From Gemmatimonadota bacterium (lineage in GTDB: Bacteria; Gemmatimonadota; Gemmatimonadetes; Gemmatimonadales; Gemmatimonadaceae), in contig JADJRJ010000028.1 of assembly GCA_016712265.1 (NCBI GenBank), positions 310,001-374,000 on the forward strand: a stretch of 64,000 nt of DNA. Reading direction: 5' to 3'. Of this stretch, positions 54,114 through 62,761 are shown piece after piece; the stretch's first letter is position 1, and the number at the start of each line of letters is the position of its first letter. The notes below the pieces were generated by a model. That model did no database searches. It was not told where the DNA came from and worked only from the letters and a program-made list of their open reading frames with translations. The position numbers were made by a program, and so were the translations under genes.

Positions 54114-56513
54114 GTGGTGCACGGATTGCTGTTGCTTGTGCTGGCCCAGCCAGCGCCCCCGGAGCCGGTCATCTGGTTTCGGCAGCCTGCCAAGACGTGG
54201 AACGAGGCGTTGCCCGTCGGCAACGGCCGGCTTGGGGCAATGGTGTTCGGGCACCCCGGGCGAGAACACATACAGCTCAACGAGGAGACGCTCTGGTCTG
54301 GCGGTCCGTATGATCCGGTCGTCCGCGGGGCATCTGCCGCCCTTCCCGAGATTCGCCGCTTGCTCTTCGCGGGTGACGTGGCTGCGGCGCACGACCTGTT
54401 CGGACGCACCATGATGGGCCGTCCCATCGAACAGATGAAGTACCAGTCGCTGGGCGACCTGTGGCTCGATGTGCCCGGGCACGACAGCGTCACAAACTAT
54501 CGACGGGAACTCGACCTCGATCAGGCGGTAGCTCGCGTCTCATACACGGTCGCGGGGGTGCGCTACCTGCGGGAAGTGTTTGTGAGCGCGGTCGACCAGG
54601 TGGTGGTGGTGCGCCTCAGTGCGGATCGACCCGGGATGATCACCCTGGCGGCCGAGTTGCGCGGCACGCGGAACCCCACGCACTCGAACTACGGTACCGA
54701 CTACTTCCAGATGGACGCGGTAGGCCCACGCACGCTGCGCCTCACGGGCAAGAGCACGGACTACCTCGGCGTAGCCGGCCAGCTGCGTTACCAGGCCGAT
54801 CTCGAGGCCAAGGTCGATGGTGGCACGGTGCGGGCTGATCGTCGCCGACTCATGGTCCAGGGGGCCGACGTCGTGACGTTGGTGCTCGCCGCCGCGACGA
54901 GTTTCGTGGACTACCGCACGGTGACGGCCAACGCGGGGGAGCGGGTCGCGGCCACGGTAGGCGCCGCCATGCGGCGCTCCTGGCCGGCCCTGCACGCCGA
55001 CCACGTGCGCGAACACCAACAGTGGTTTCGGCGGGTCCAGCTGTCGTTGGGGCCGCCCGACGCCCAGCTGGACACGCTCCCCACCGACGCGCGCATCGCG
55101 CGGTTTGCCACCTCGCCGGACCCCGGCCTGGCGGCGCTGTACTACCAGTTCGGCCGCTACCTGTTAATCACCAGCTCTCGCCCCGGGACGGAGCCGGCCA
55201 ACCTGCAGGGGATCTGGAACGACAACCCCAACCCGTGGTGGGACTCGAAGTACACGGTCAACATCAACCTCCCGATGAACTACTGGCTGGCCGAGACGGC
55301 CAACCTCGCCGAGTTGGTCGGGCCGCTGGAGAAGCTGGTCCGCGAGGTCGCGGAGGCTGGCGCGGTCACGGCACGCGAGCACTGGGGTGCGCGCGGCTGG
55401 GTGCTGCACCAGAACACCGATCTCTGGCGCTCCACGACCCCGATGGACGGCCCGTCCTGGGGCGCGTGGCCCGTCGGCGGGGCCTGGCTGATGACAAACC
55501 TGATGGAGCGCTACCAATTTGCCCCGGACACCGCCACCCTGCGGCGGCTCTATCCGCTGCTGCGCGGCCAGGTGCGCTTTCTGCTCGACGTCCTGGTGCC
55601 GGAGCCCACGCGTGGGTGGCTGGTGACGGCGCCGTCGAACTCCCCCGAGAACTTCCCGGCCTTTCCCGGAAACGGCGAGTTCTTCGACGAGACGACGGGA
55701 CTCGTCCTCACGGCGCGCACCATGGCGGTCGGTCCCACCATGGATATGCAGATCATTCGCGAAGTGCTGACGCAGTTCGGCGAGGCGGCGCGAGTGCTTC
55801 ACATGGACAGCGCGATGGTGACCGAGGCACTGGCCGCCCGCGGGAGGCTGGCGCCCAACCAGGTCGGCAAGCACGGACAGCTGCAAGAGTGGCTGGAGGA
55901 CTGGGACGAGATCGAGCCAGAGCATCGCCACCTGTCGCACCTCTGGGGGCTCTATCCCGGGCGCGAGATCACTCCCGAAGGCACGCCGGCGTTGGCTCGC
56001 GCCGCTGCGGTCTCCCTCGACCGGCGTGGCACGGGCGGTTGCGGATGGTCCTACGCATGGAAGATGGGGCTGCGGGCGCGTCTCTACGACGGCAACGCGG
56101 CACATGACCAGTTCCGCGCCCTGCTGGGGCGATCGTCCGTCTCCAACTTCTTCTCGTTGTGCGGCCGCGCGCTGCAGGTGGACGGCAACCTGGGCGCGAC
56201 GGCCGCGATGGCCGAGATGCTCGTCCAGTCGCACGGGGCGGTGCTGCACCTGTTGCCGGCGCTTCCATCCGATTGGGCTCAGGGAACGGTGACCGGTCTC
56301 CGGGCCCGGGGCGGGTTTACGATCGACCTCTCGTGGCGCGCGGCCAAGGTCACCGAGGCACGGCTGGTCGCCACGCGCGCGGGCGAGGTGGTGGTGCAGG
56401 CACCCGGGCTGGAGCGGGTGAGCGCGTCGGGTCGCGCGGTGCGCGTCCGCAGGGTGGGGCCGGCGACTCTCGCCTTTGAGGCCAGCCCCGGGGTGACGTA
56501 CGTGCTGCGATGA
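54114..56513 (+). CDS. GH95 family alpha-L-fucosidase/glycosidase
   Basis: GTG 54114 has AGGAGA seven bases upstream and yields a 799-residue exported protein with a short signal (VHGLLLLVLAQPAPP). GH95 features follow: WNEALPVGNGRLGAMVFG and NEETLWSGGPYDP in the N-terminal beta domain, NLQGIWNDNPNPWW and NINLPMNYW (conserved Asn residues) in the (alpha/alpha)6 core, EIEPEHRHLSHLWGLYPG near the catalytic Glu, and QVDGNLGATAAMAEML with the conserved Asp. Family members release fucose or galactose from polysaccharides. It is the only clear carbohydrate-degrading enzyme in the window. Confidence 0.92.
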   Translation: MVHGLLLLVLAQPAPPEPVIWFRQPAKTWNEALPVGNGRLGAMVFGHPGREHIQLNEETLWSGGPYDPVVRGASAALPEIRRLLFAGDVAAAHDLFGRTMMGRPIEQMKYQSLGDLWLDVPGHDSVTNYRRELDLDQAVARVSYTVAGVRYLREVFVSAVDQVVVVRLSADRPGMITLAAELRGTRNPTHSNYGTDYFQMDAVGPRTLRLTGKSTDYLGVAGQLRYQADLEAKVDGGTVRADRRRLMVQGADVVTLVLAAATSFVDYRTVTANAGERVAATVGAAMRRSWPALHADHVREHQQWFRRVQLSLGPPDAQLDTLPTDARIARFATSPDPGLAALYYQFGRYLLITSSRPGTEPANLQGIWNDNPNPWWDSKYTVNINLPMNYWLAETANLAELVGPLEKLVREVAEAGAVTAREHWGARGWVLHQNTDLWRSTTPMDGPSWGAWPVGGAWLMTNLMERYQFAPDTATLRRLYPLLRGQVRFLLDVLVPEPTRGWLVTAPSNSPENFPAFPGNGEFFDETTGLVLTARTMAVGPTMDMQIIREVLTQFGEAARVLHMDSAMVTEALAARGRLAPNQVGKHGQLQEWLEDWDEIEPEHRHLSHLWGLYPGREITPEGTPALARAAAVSLDRRGTGGCGWSYAWKMGLRARLYDGNAAHDQFRALLGRSSVSNFFSLCGRALQVDGNLGATAAMAEMLVQSHGAVLHLLPALPSDWAQGTVTGLRARGGFTIDLSWRAAKVTEARLVATRAGEVVVQAPGLERVSASGRAVRVRRVGPATLAFEASPGVTYVLR

Positions 56514-56538
56514 CGCGGGCGCTTCGCCGCCGCGTCAG

Positions 56539-57117
56539 CTACCGACGCGGAACGGCGGAGATGTTGCCGGAGGTGACCACGAAGGTCGCGCGGCGGTTGC
56601 GCTGCCAGCACGACTCTTCACCCGAGGTGCACTCCGGTTGCTCCTCACCCATGGAGACCACGGAGAGGCGAGAGTCGGCGATTCCCCGATCCATGAAGTA
56701 GCGCTTGACGCTGGCCGCGCGGCGCTGGCCGAGGGCGAGGTTGTATTCATCGGAGCCGCGATCATCGGCGTGGCCGGTCACACGCACCTGCACGTCGGCA
56801 TTCGCCACGAGGACGGCGAGCTTGGCGTCGAGGGAGGCACGCGCCTCGTCGGTCAGTCCATCCTGATCGTACAGGAAGTAGACGGCCCCCTCCAGGGTGG
56901 CGCGGGCCTCCGCGAGCGCAGCGGCCGACGGGCCGGCGGGTGCTGCGGGTGGCGGTGTGGTGGGCGCCGGCTGGCTGGTCCCGCTGGACGACGGGGCTGG
57001 CTGCGATGGGGCCGGAGCGGGGGCTGGCGCCGCCTCAGGCTTCTTGCGGCAGGCGATGGGGGCCAGGCAGGCAACGGCGAGGACGAGCGCAACAGCGCGA
57101 CGGTGATGCTGCGGCAT
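56539..57117 (-). CDS. OmpA/Pal-like peptidoglycan-associated lipoprotein
   Basis: ATG 57117 gives a 192-residue lipoprotein with lipobox LAPIAC (Cys23) and a Pro/Ala/Ser-rich linker (about 28-70). The OmpA-like domain (about 80-180) contains TGHADDRGSDEYNLALGQRRAASVKRYFMDRGI, which binds peptidoglycan. A small insert, ECTSGEESCW, holds two cysteines, as in many Pal homologues. It links outer membrane and wall. It is convergent with the GH95 gene and divergent from the spermidine-synthase-like gene. Confidence 0.92.
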   Translation of the reverse strand: MPQHHRRAVALVLAVACLAPIACRKKPEAAPAPAPAPSQPAPSSSGTSQPAPTTPPPAAPAGPSAAALAEARATLEGAVYFLYDQDGLTDEARASLDAKLAVLVANADVQVRVTGHADDRGSDEYNLALGQRRAASVKRYFMDRGIADSRLSVVSMGEEQPECTSGEESCWQRNRRATFVVTSGNISAVPRR

Positions 57118-57277
57118 GGGCGGGGCTCGTGACGGGGTGGTCGACCAGGGTTGTCCCAAGGTATCTGTGGGGGCAGCCTAACGCCACCCTTGCAGCGTGG
57201 TTAGGCAGGGTGTGGAGACGGGTCCGGGGCGTGATGTAGACTCGCCAATCTCGGGTGTGTGATCCACATTCCGCCGG

Positions 57278-59497
57278 ATGACGACCGCTCCCTGGCCCGC
57301 CGTGCGCGTGAGGGCTACCCTGACCTTGTTCGCCGGTCTCACCTTCACGAACGCGGCGCTGCTGTTTGTCGTGCAGCCGATGTTCACGAAGATGGTGCTG
57401 CCGCTGCTTGGCGGAACGGCGGCGGTCTGGAACACCTGCCTCCTCTTCTTTCAGGCGGCGCTGCTGCTGGGGTACTGCTACGCGCACATGGGGAGCCGCC
57501 TGCTGGACCCAACCCGGCAGGGGCTGCTCCACCTCGTCCTGCTGGCCCTGGCCCTGCTGGTACTCCCCATCTCGATCCCCGAGTGGCTGCCCCCCCCAAG
57601 TGACGCCCGGCCGGTCTGGTGGCTGCTCGCGGTGCTTGCGGCTTCGTTAGGCCTGCCGTTCACCCTGCTCGCGGCCGGTGCCCCCATGTTCCAGCGGTGG
57701 TTCGCGTCGACCGCGCACCCGGGAGCGGGCAACCCCTATGTGCTGTACGTGGCGAGCAATCTCGGCTCGTTTGCCGCCTTGCTCGCCTATCCCCTCCTGG
57801 TGGAGCCCCGGTGGCGGCTGGGCGAGCAGGGGACGGCGTGGCGCACCGGGTACCTTGTGCTCGTGGCGTTGGTTGGGGCGGCATGGTGGATCACCCGTCG
57901 ATGGTCGGCGGTGGCGACGCCGTCCGTGGCGCCGGTCGTGGCGCCGGCCCCCACGCGCGCCCTGAGGGTGCGGTGGGTCCTCCTCTCGGCCGTGCCGTCG
58001 TCCCTCCTCCTGGGGGTCACGACCTTCATCAGCACGGACGTGGCGGCTGTGCCGTTGCTGTGGGTCGTCCCGCTCTCGCTCTACCTGCTGACCTTCACGC
58101 TGGTGTTTGGCGAGCGTCCCCTGCTGGGGCGCGAGTTCATGAGTGGCTTCCACCTGTTCGTGGGAATCGCGCTGCTCGTGGTCGTGGGGATGACGCCGAC
58201 CAAGTTGCACGCGGCCCACGTGATCCTGCACCTGCTGGGCTTCTTCGGCGCGGCGATGGTCTGTCACCGCCAGTTGGCGGACGTGCGTCCGCATCCGGCG
58301 CACCTCACGGAGTACTACCTGTGGATGTCGCTGGGGGGCGTCATTGGTGGTGCGTTTAATGTGCTGGTGGCCCCGGTGCTGTACCAGCGCGTCATCGAGT
58401 ATCCGCTGATGCTGCTGGTGGCCTTTGCGTTGCGACCGGGGTACGGTGTCTACGATCGGTCGCGACGGGCCTGGTTGCTCGACCTGGTCCTGCCCGCCCT
58501 CGTCTTTGGCGGCATGGTGGCGAGTTTCCAGCTGCGCGTCCCCGTGGAGGGGCGCTGGCCGATGATCCTGATGTGGTCGGTGTTCACGGTGGCCGGGCTG
58601 GCGGTGGCCGCGATGTTTCGGCGCCCGCTGCGGCTCGCGTTAGGCGCGGCGGCGCTGTTCCTCGCCATCGAGCAGCGCAACGCGGGCAATGTCGAACGGG
58701 TGATCACCCAGGAGCGGAGCTTCTTTGGCGTCTACAAGGTGACGCGGTGGGAACACTACCTGATGTTGACCAGCGGCACGACGACCCACGGCGCCCAGGA
58801 CCTGGTCACCAGCGGCAAGCGCACGCCGCTCACCTACTACACACGGCAGGGGCCGCTCGGCGACATCTTTTCGGAGTTGACCGATAGCACGCAGGCGCGA
58901 CGTGTGGGACTCGTCGGGTTGGGGACCGGGACCACGGCGTGTTATGCCCGGCCGGGCGAGCCGTGGACGTACTTCGAGATTGATCCGACCGTCGTGCAGT
59001 TGGCGACGTCCGGGCGCGTGTTTACCTACGTGAAGGAATGTGCGCCCGGGGTGCGCATCGTCCTCGGCGATGCGCGGCGCTCGTTGGCTGCCGAGCCGGA
59101 TCGCGCGTACGACCTGCTGGTGTTCGATGCCTTCAGCTCGGACGCGATCCCGGTGCACCTCATGACGCGTGAAGCGGTGCAGCTGTACCGGACGAAGCTC
59201 CAGCCCTACGCGGCAATGGCGTTCCACGTGAGCAACCGGTACCTGCACCTGGAGCCCGTGCTGGCGGCGATCGCGATGGACGAGGGGCTGGTGGCCGTGG
59301 CGCGCGATGACGCGCCGGACGAGGAGGCGCGAGCGGCACTACACTACGGCTCGCGCTGGGTGGTGCTCGCCCCGGATTCGGGGACGGTGCGGTCGCTGAT
59401 TAACGATCGGGGATGGCGCCCGGCCGAACCGCGCTCCGGGGTCAGCGCGTGGACCGACGACTACTCGAACATCGTGCGGTTGCTCAAGAAGGAGTGA
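57278..59497 (+). CDS. Fused membrane / spermidine synthase-like protein
   Basis: The 739-residue protein has about 10-12 membrane helices (residues 12-470) followed by a cytoplasmic methyltransferase-fold domain (about 490-720). The latter reads RVGLVGLGTGTTACYARPG (nucleotide-loop glycines), YFEIDP (acidic strand end) and DLLVFDAFSSDAIPVHLMT, as in spermidine synthases; the Asp pattern is kept. Such fused proteins are common in environmental bacteria and their substrate is not known. The 3' end overlaps the convergent kinase gene by 14 bases. Confidence 0.85.
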   Translation: MTTAPWPAVRVRATLTLFAGLTFTNAALLFVVQPMFTKMVLPLLGGTAAVWNTCLLFFQAALLLGYCYAHMGSRLLDPTRQGLLHLVLLALALLVLPISIPEWLPPPSDARPVWWLLAVLAASLGLPFTLLAAGAPMFQRWFASTAHPGAGNPYVLYVASNLGSFAALLAYPLLVEPRWRLGEQGTAWRTGYLVLVALVGAAWWITRRWSAVATPSVAPVVAPAPTRALRVRWVLLSAVPSSLLLGVTTFISTDVAAVPLLWVVPLSLYLLTFTLVFGERPLLGREFMSGFHLFVGIALLVVVGMTPTKLHAAHVILHLLGFFGAAMVCHRQLADVRPHPAHLTEYYLWMSLGGVIGGAFNVLVAPVLYQRVIEYPLMLLVAFALRPGYGVYDRSRRAWLLDLVLPALVFGGMVASFQLRVPVEGRWPMILMWSVFTVAGLAVAAMFRRPLRLALGAAALFLAIEQRNAGNVERVITQERSFFGVYKVTRWEHYLMLTSGTTTHGAQDLVTSGKRTPLTYYTRQGPLGDIFSELTDSTQARRVGLVGLGTGTTACYARPGEPWTYFEIDPTVVQLATSGRVFTYVKECAPGVRIVLGDARRSLAAEPDRAYDLLVFDAFSSDAIPVHLMTREAVQLYRTKLQPYAAMAFHVSNRYLHLEPVLAAIAMDEGLVAVARDDAPDEEARAALHYGSRWVVLAPDSGTVRSLINDRGWRPAEPRSGVSAWTDDYSNIVRLLKKE

Positions 59498-61346
59498 TGT
59501 CGGGGGGCAGTGCCTTGCGCGGCGCCTCGGGGTGGGCCCGTGGCCCGAACAGGTCGTTCGACTGCAGGGAGCCGCCAACCGCATCGAGGGCACGACCCAT
59601 TTCCTTCTGTGCGCGGGCGACGGCCCCGCGATAGGAGCCGCGGTACAGGGCGAGACTGGCGTAGCCCGTGAGCCCGGCGCTGCCGGCACCGACCAGCCCG
59701 GCCACCGCCGCGGCGGGCAGCGCCGCTGCCCACGTCGCCACGCCGATGGCCGCACCGGCTGCCGCGCCGATGATCCCGGTCACCGACGCCAGGAACGTCG
59801 CGATGCCGGCGGACGCGTTCACGTTGCGGCGTACTCCAGGGCGGAGGTCGACGTACATCGTCAGCTCGGTTGAGCCCGGGGCGCCCGGCGCTTCACGGAT
59901 GGTGACCTGGCAGGTGGCGGCTTCCAGCTGCATCCGCGTGCCGTACCAGGTCATGTTCAACCCGCTGGCAACGCCGAGGATTGAGGTGTCCCCGGGCAGC
60001 GTGAAGACCATGACGCCACCATCAAGCGGGTGGCCGCCCACCACTTCGCGCAGCGAGAGGTCGAAGGGCCCCTGTTGGAGGATCTGGCCGAGGGCAGGCA
60101 ACACCTTGCCCGGGGGGGCGGCCACGATCCGGGTAACGGCGAGGCTTCGCTCGGTGGTGCCGAGAAACCGTGGAGCCTTCCGCTCCTGCCAACTGGCGGT
60201 CGCGGTCGTGTCGGCCCCCTGCGCCGTACCTGCGGCCGGGCGTGCCCCGCGAACCTCGGCGAGGGCAAGCGAGACAAACTGTTGAGAGATCCCGGCCTCG
60301 ACCGCCGCGGCCTGCACATGTTCCAGGCGGTAGCCATCGGCGGGTGTGGCCCCGCGGGCGGCGCCGGCCACCGTCAGCTCGGGGGCAATGTCCTTGCGTT
60401 CCAGCCGGCGCAAGGCATCGGCCTGCAGCTGCGCCGCCCGGTGCCACAGCGCGGCGGCCTCGGTCTCGCTCAGCACGACCCCGGGTGCGCCCGCCCCGGC
60501 GGCCTGCTCGGCGGCGGCCAGCGCGGCGCCTAACGACTCAGCGAGTGCTTCCCCGGTGCTGGGGCGCGCGTCAGGATCCTTGGCGAGGCACCGGTCAATC
60601 ACGGCCGCGACGGACCGGGGGACGTCGGGCGCGACGCTGCCCAGCGGGGGGGCGGGTTTGGTCGCATGGGCGAGGAGGACCGCGGTGGCGACGTCGCCCT
60701 CGAACGGAAACCGCCCGCTGAGCAGCAGGAAGCCGACCACGCCGAGCGCGTAGAGGTCGCTCCGGCCATCGAGCGGGGCACCGGCTACCTGCTCGGGACT
60801 CATGTAGTGTACCGTCCCGAGCACGTTGCCCGTGTGCGTCAGGCCGTCGGCCCTGGTGGTGTCGCGCGCGATGCCGAAATCGGTGACCATCAACCGTCCG
60901 GTGCTGCGCTCCAGCATCAGGTTCTCGGGCTTCACGTCACGGTGGATCACGCCGCGGGCATGGGCATAGGCCAGCGCCCAGGCTGCCTCGCGCAGGTAGC
61001 GAACCACTTCGGCGACCGGGAGCGCGCCGCGTCCACGGAAGCGCTCGCCCAGGCTTTCACCGTCCACGAATCCCATGGCGAAGTACGCGACGTCGTTGAC
61101 CGCCTCGGCGTGATGGATCGGGACGATGTTCGGGTGCGAGAGTTGGGCTGCCGTGCGTGCCTCGCGCAGGAAACGCTCCCGCACATCGGACGCCGCGGCC
61201 TGGTCGGCCGGGAGGACCTTGAGGGCGACCAGGCGATCCAGGGCGAGGTCTCGTGCGAGGTACACGATGCCCATCCCGCCGCGGCCCAGCTCACGTTCAA
61301 TCTGGTAGCGTGCGGCCAGGAGGGTGCGCAGGGATTCAATCGTCAC
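59484..61346 (-). CDS. Eukaryotic-like Ser/Thr protein kinase with C-terminal lipid-binding-like and hydrophobic part
   Basis: The GTG at 61346 starts a 620-residue protein. Kinase motifs: GRGGMG (21-26), VALKVL (K43), IHRDVKPEN (D137) and VTDFGIA (156-158), then GTVHYMSPEQ and DLYALGVV. After the kinase (to about 290) comes an Ala-rich helical region (about 300-390), then a beta domain (about 395-510) that looks SRPBCC/START-like, and two Gly/Ala-rich hydrophobic segments (about 525-580). Phosphorylates Ser/Thr of unknown targets. The tail suggests membrane or lipid sensing, which is inference. Confidence 0.9.
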   Translation of the reverse strand: MTIESLRTLLAARYQIERELGRGGMGIVYLARDLALDRLVALKVLPADQAAASDVRERFLREARTAAQLSHPNIVPIHHAEAVNDVAYFAMGFVDGESLGERFRGRGALPVAEVVRYLREAAWALAYAHARGVIHRDVKPENLMLERSTGRLMVTDFGIARDTTRADGLTHTGNVLGTVHYMSPEQVAGAPLDGRSDLYALGVVGFLLLSGRFPFEGDVATAVLLAHATKPAPPLGSVAPDVPRSVAAVIDRCLAKDPDARPSTGEALAESLGAALAAAEQAAGAGAPGVVLSETEAAALWHRAAQLQADALRRLERKDIAPELTVAGAARGATPADGYRLEHVQAAAVEAGISQQFVSLALAEVRGARPAAGTAQGADTTATASWQERKAPRFLGTTERSLAVTRIVAAPPGKVLPALGQILQQGPFDLSLREVVGGHPLDGGVMVFTLPGDTSILGVASGLNMTWYGTRMQLEAATCQVTIREAPGAPGSTELTMYVDLRPGVRRNVNASAGIATFLASVTGIIGAAAGAAIGVATWAAALPAAAVAGLVGAGSAGLTGYASLALYRGSYRGAVARAQKEMGRALDAVGGSLQSNDLFGPRAHPEAPRKALPPDITPS

Positions 61347-61394
61347 GCGGGAAAACTACGCGACCGGCGTGTGCGGAGTGTCCTGGGCCGCGCA

Positions 61395-62168
61395 CTACGG
61401 CCGGGCGCCGCCCTGGAACTCGCTGAGTTGGAGCGTGATGCTCCCGAAGGCGACTTGGGTTTCCATCTTGACCATCATGCGGCGTTCGTCATCCGTGAAC
61501 CAGACGGAGGCCTTGCCGCCCTGGCCGAAGATCCCGTTGGACTTGAAGACCGGGCGGACGACCACCGTCCCGAACCGACCCGCCGGCACGTTGACCGACT
61601 CGCGGCGCAGGACGCTGAGTGTCACCGGGTTGTTGGGCGGCTTGTAGAACCGGCTGTACGAGTAGGTTTGGCCCGCCTCGAGGGGGAGGGTGCGGGCGAA
61701 GAAGAGGAACGAGGCCTGGTCGAGGGGTTGGGCGGACATCTCGGCGTCGGGCTTCCGGATTTCCTGGAGGGGTCCACCGCCTTTGGGGACGCGCCAGTCG
61801 GTTTCCTGGTATTGTGCCCGATCGGGAAACAGCTCAGCGACGCGGCGCTCTTCCTTCCCTCCGTTGTTAGTCTCCTGCCGATAGCGCAAAGAGGACAACG
61901 TGGAGACGTCGAGCCAGCTTTCGAGGACGTTGACGACGCGAAAGCCGGGAATGCCGGCGCGCACCTCGAGGCGCAGGTGCCACGCCGGTCGCCCGCGCAC
62001 CGTGTCGATGCCCACGACTTCCATGCGACCCGTGCCGACGGTCAGCGGTCCGTACTTGACGTTGTAGACCATCGACTCGCCGACGCCAAAGGGAACGCTG
62101 GCCGCGCCGCCGTTCTGGGCGTATAGCGGCAGGGCGGCCAGGAGGAGGGTCGGGAGCAGTCGGCGCAT
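61395..62168 (-). CDS. DUF3108 family periplasmic protein
   Basis: ATG 62168 gives a signal peptide (MRRLLPTLLLAALPLYAQ) and 257 residues; ATG 62192 would add eight. The FGVGESMVYNVKYGPLTVGTGRMEVVG opening and the later TYSYSRFYKPPNNPVTLSVLRRE strands fit the DUF3108 all-beta fold. The end contains a WFTDDERRMMVKMETQVAFGSITLQL block typical of the family. Function is unknown; it resembles outer-membrane-lipid handling folds. It lies upstream of the kinase gene on the same strand. Confidence 0.82.
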   Translation of the reverse strand: MRRLLPTLLLAALPLYAQNGGAASVPFGVGESMVYNVKYGPLTVGTGRMEVVGIDTVRGRPAWHLRLEVRAGIPGFRVVNVLESWLDVSTLSSLRYRQETNNGGKEERRVAELFPDRAQYQETDWRVPKGGGPLQEIRKPDAEMSAQPLDQASFLFFARTLPLEAGQTYSYSRFYKPPNNPVTLSVLRRESVNVPAGRFGTVVVRPVFKSNGIFGQGGKASVWFTDDERRMMVKMETQVAFGSITLQLSEFQGGARP

Positions 62169-62194
62169 GTGAGGGGTCGGGCGCCGAAACATAG

Positions 62195-62695
62195 TCAGCG
62201 ACGCGGGTGCTTTCGGGCTACCCGCGGCGTCGTCGCGGGTTCCGTGAGGGCCCGGCGCAACGTCGCGGGGGCGACCGCCAGGTATCCATCACGCAACAAC
62301 TCGCGCAAGCCGTCCCAATCCGTTGCGGCGTCGAGCACGACACCCACCCATCCGGACGGGCCGACGTACGGCGGCTTGAAGAAGCGCGCCGGCCAGGTCG
62401 TGATAAGCAGTTGCTGGTTGGTGGGGGTGCACTTGATCCATGCCCCGTCACGTCCGCCCCCGTGGTGATCGTTCCGGCTGGCAAACATGGCGAACAGCTT
62501 GTTCTTCACGCGAAAGGTCGGTGCTCCCCAAGCCTCGACTTCATGGGCCTCGGGAAGGGCCAGGCAGGCCTTGCGCAGGCGGGTGAGTGCGGACGGTGGC
62601 AACGGGAGGCGGGAAGTGCGACGTGGAGGGTAGGCGCCCGGCGCGGATGAGGAAAGTGGGCCGTGTGGCTTGAGCCGGTTGCCCCACTGGCCCAT
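62195..62695 (-). CDS. MmcQ/YjbR-like protein
   Basis: The fold core runs LTRLRKACLALPEAHEVEAWGAPTFRVKNKLFAMF, then WIKCTPTNQQLLI and PARFFKPPYVGPSGWVGVVLDAATDWDGLRELLRDGYLAVAP, the pattern of YjbR/MmcQ double-wing proteins of predicted DNA-binding type. I use ATG 62695 (166 residues); ATG 62776 would add 27 residues without family support. It is divergent from the GMC oxidoreductase gene, with about 66 bases between. Confidence 0.82.
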   Translation of the reverse strand: MGQWGNRLKPHGPLSSSAPGAYPPRRTSRLPLPPSALTRLRKACLALPEAHEVEAWGAPTFRVKNKLFAMFASRNDHHGGGRDGAWIKCTPTNQQLLITTWPARFFKPPYVGPSGWVGVVLDAATDWDGLRELLRDGYLAVAPATLRRALTEPATTPRVARKHPRR

Positions 62696-62761
62696 GGGGG
62701 CGCAGTATACCGTCAGCTGCCGTGGCGTGGACCGTGGCCGCTCCCCCAGCCCTTCACGGTG

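Noticed and set aside
52989..54482. Long upstream extension of the CobW-type frame
   Set aside because: The extra N-terminus overlaps the divergent GH95 gene, has no family similarity and lacks a ribosome site; the P-loop starts at the proposed GTG.
57176..57203. GCCTAAC...GTTAGGC inverted repeat in the OmpA-spermidine-synthase gap
   Set aside because: The flanking genes are divergent, so a terminator is not needed, and the stem is only 7 bp with a long loop; it is best explained by the general abundance of the octamer.
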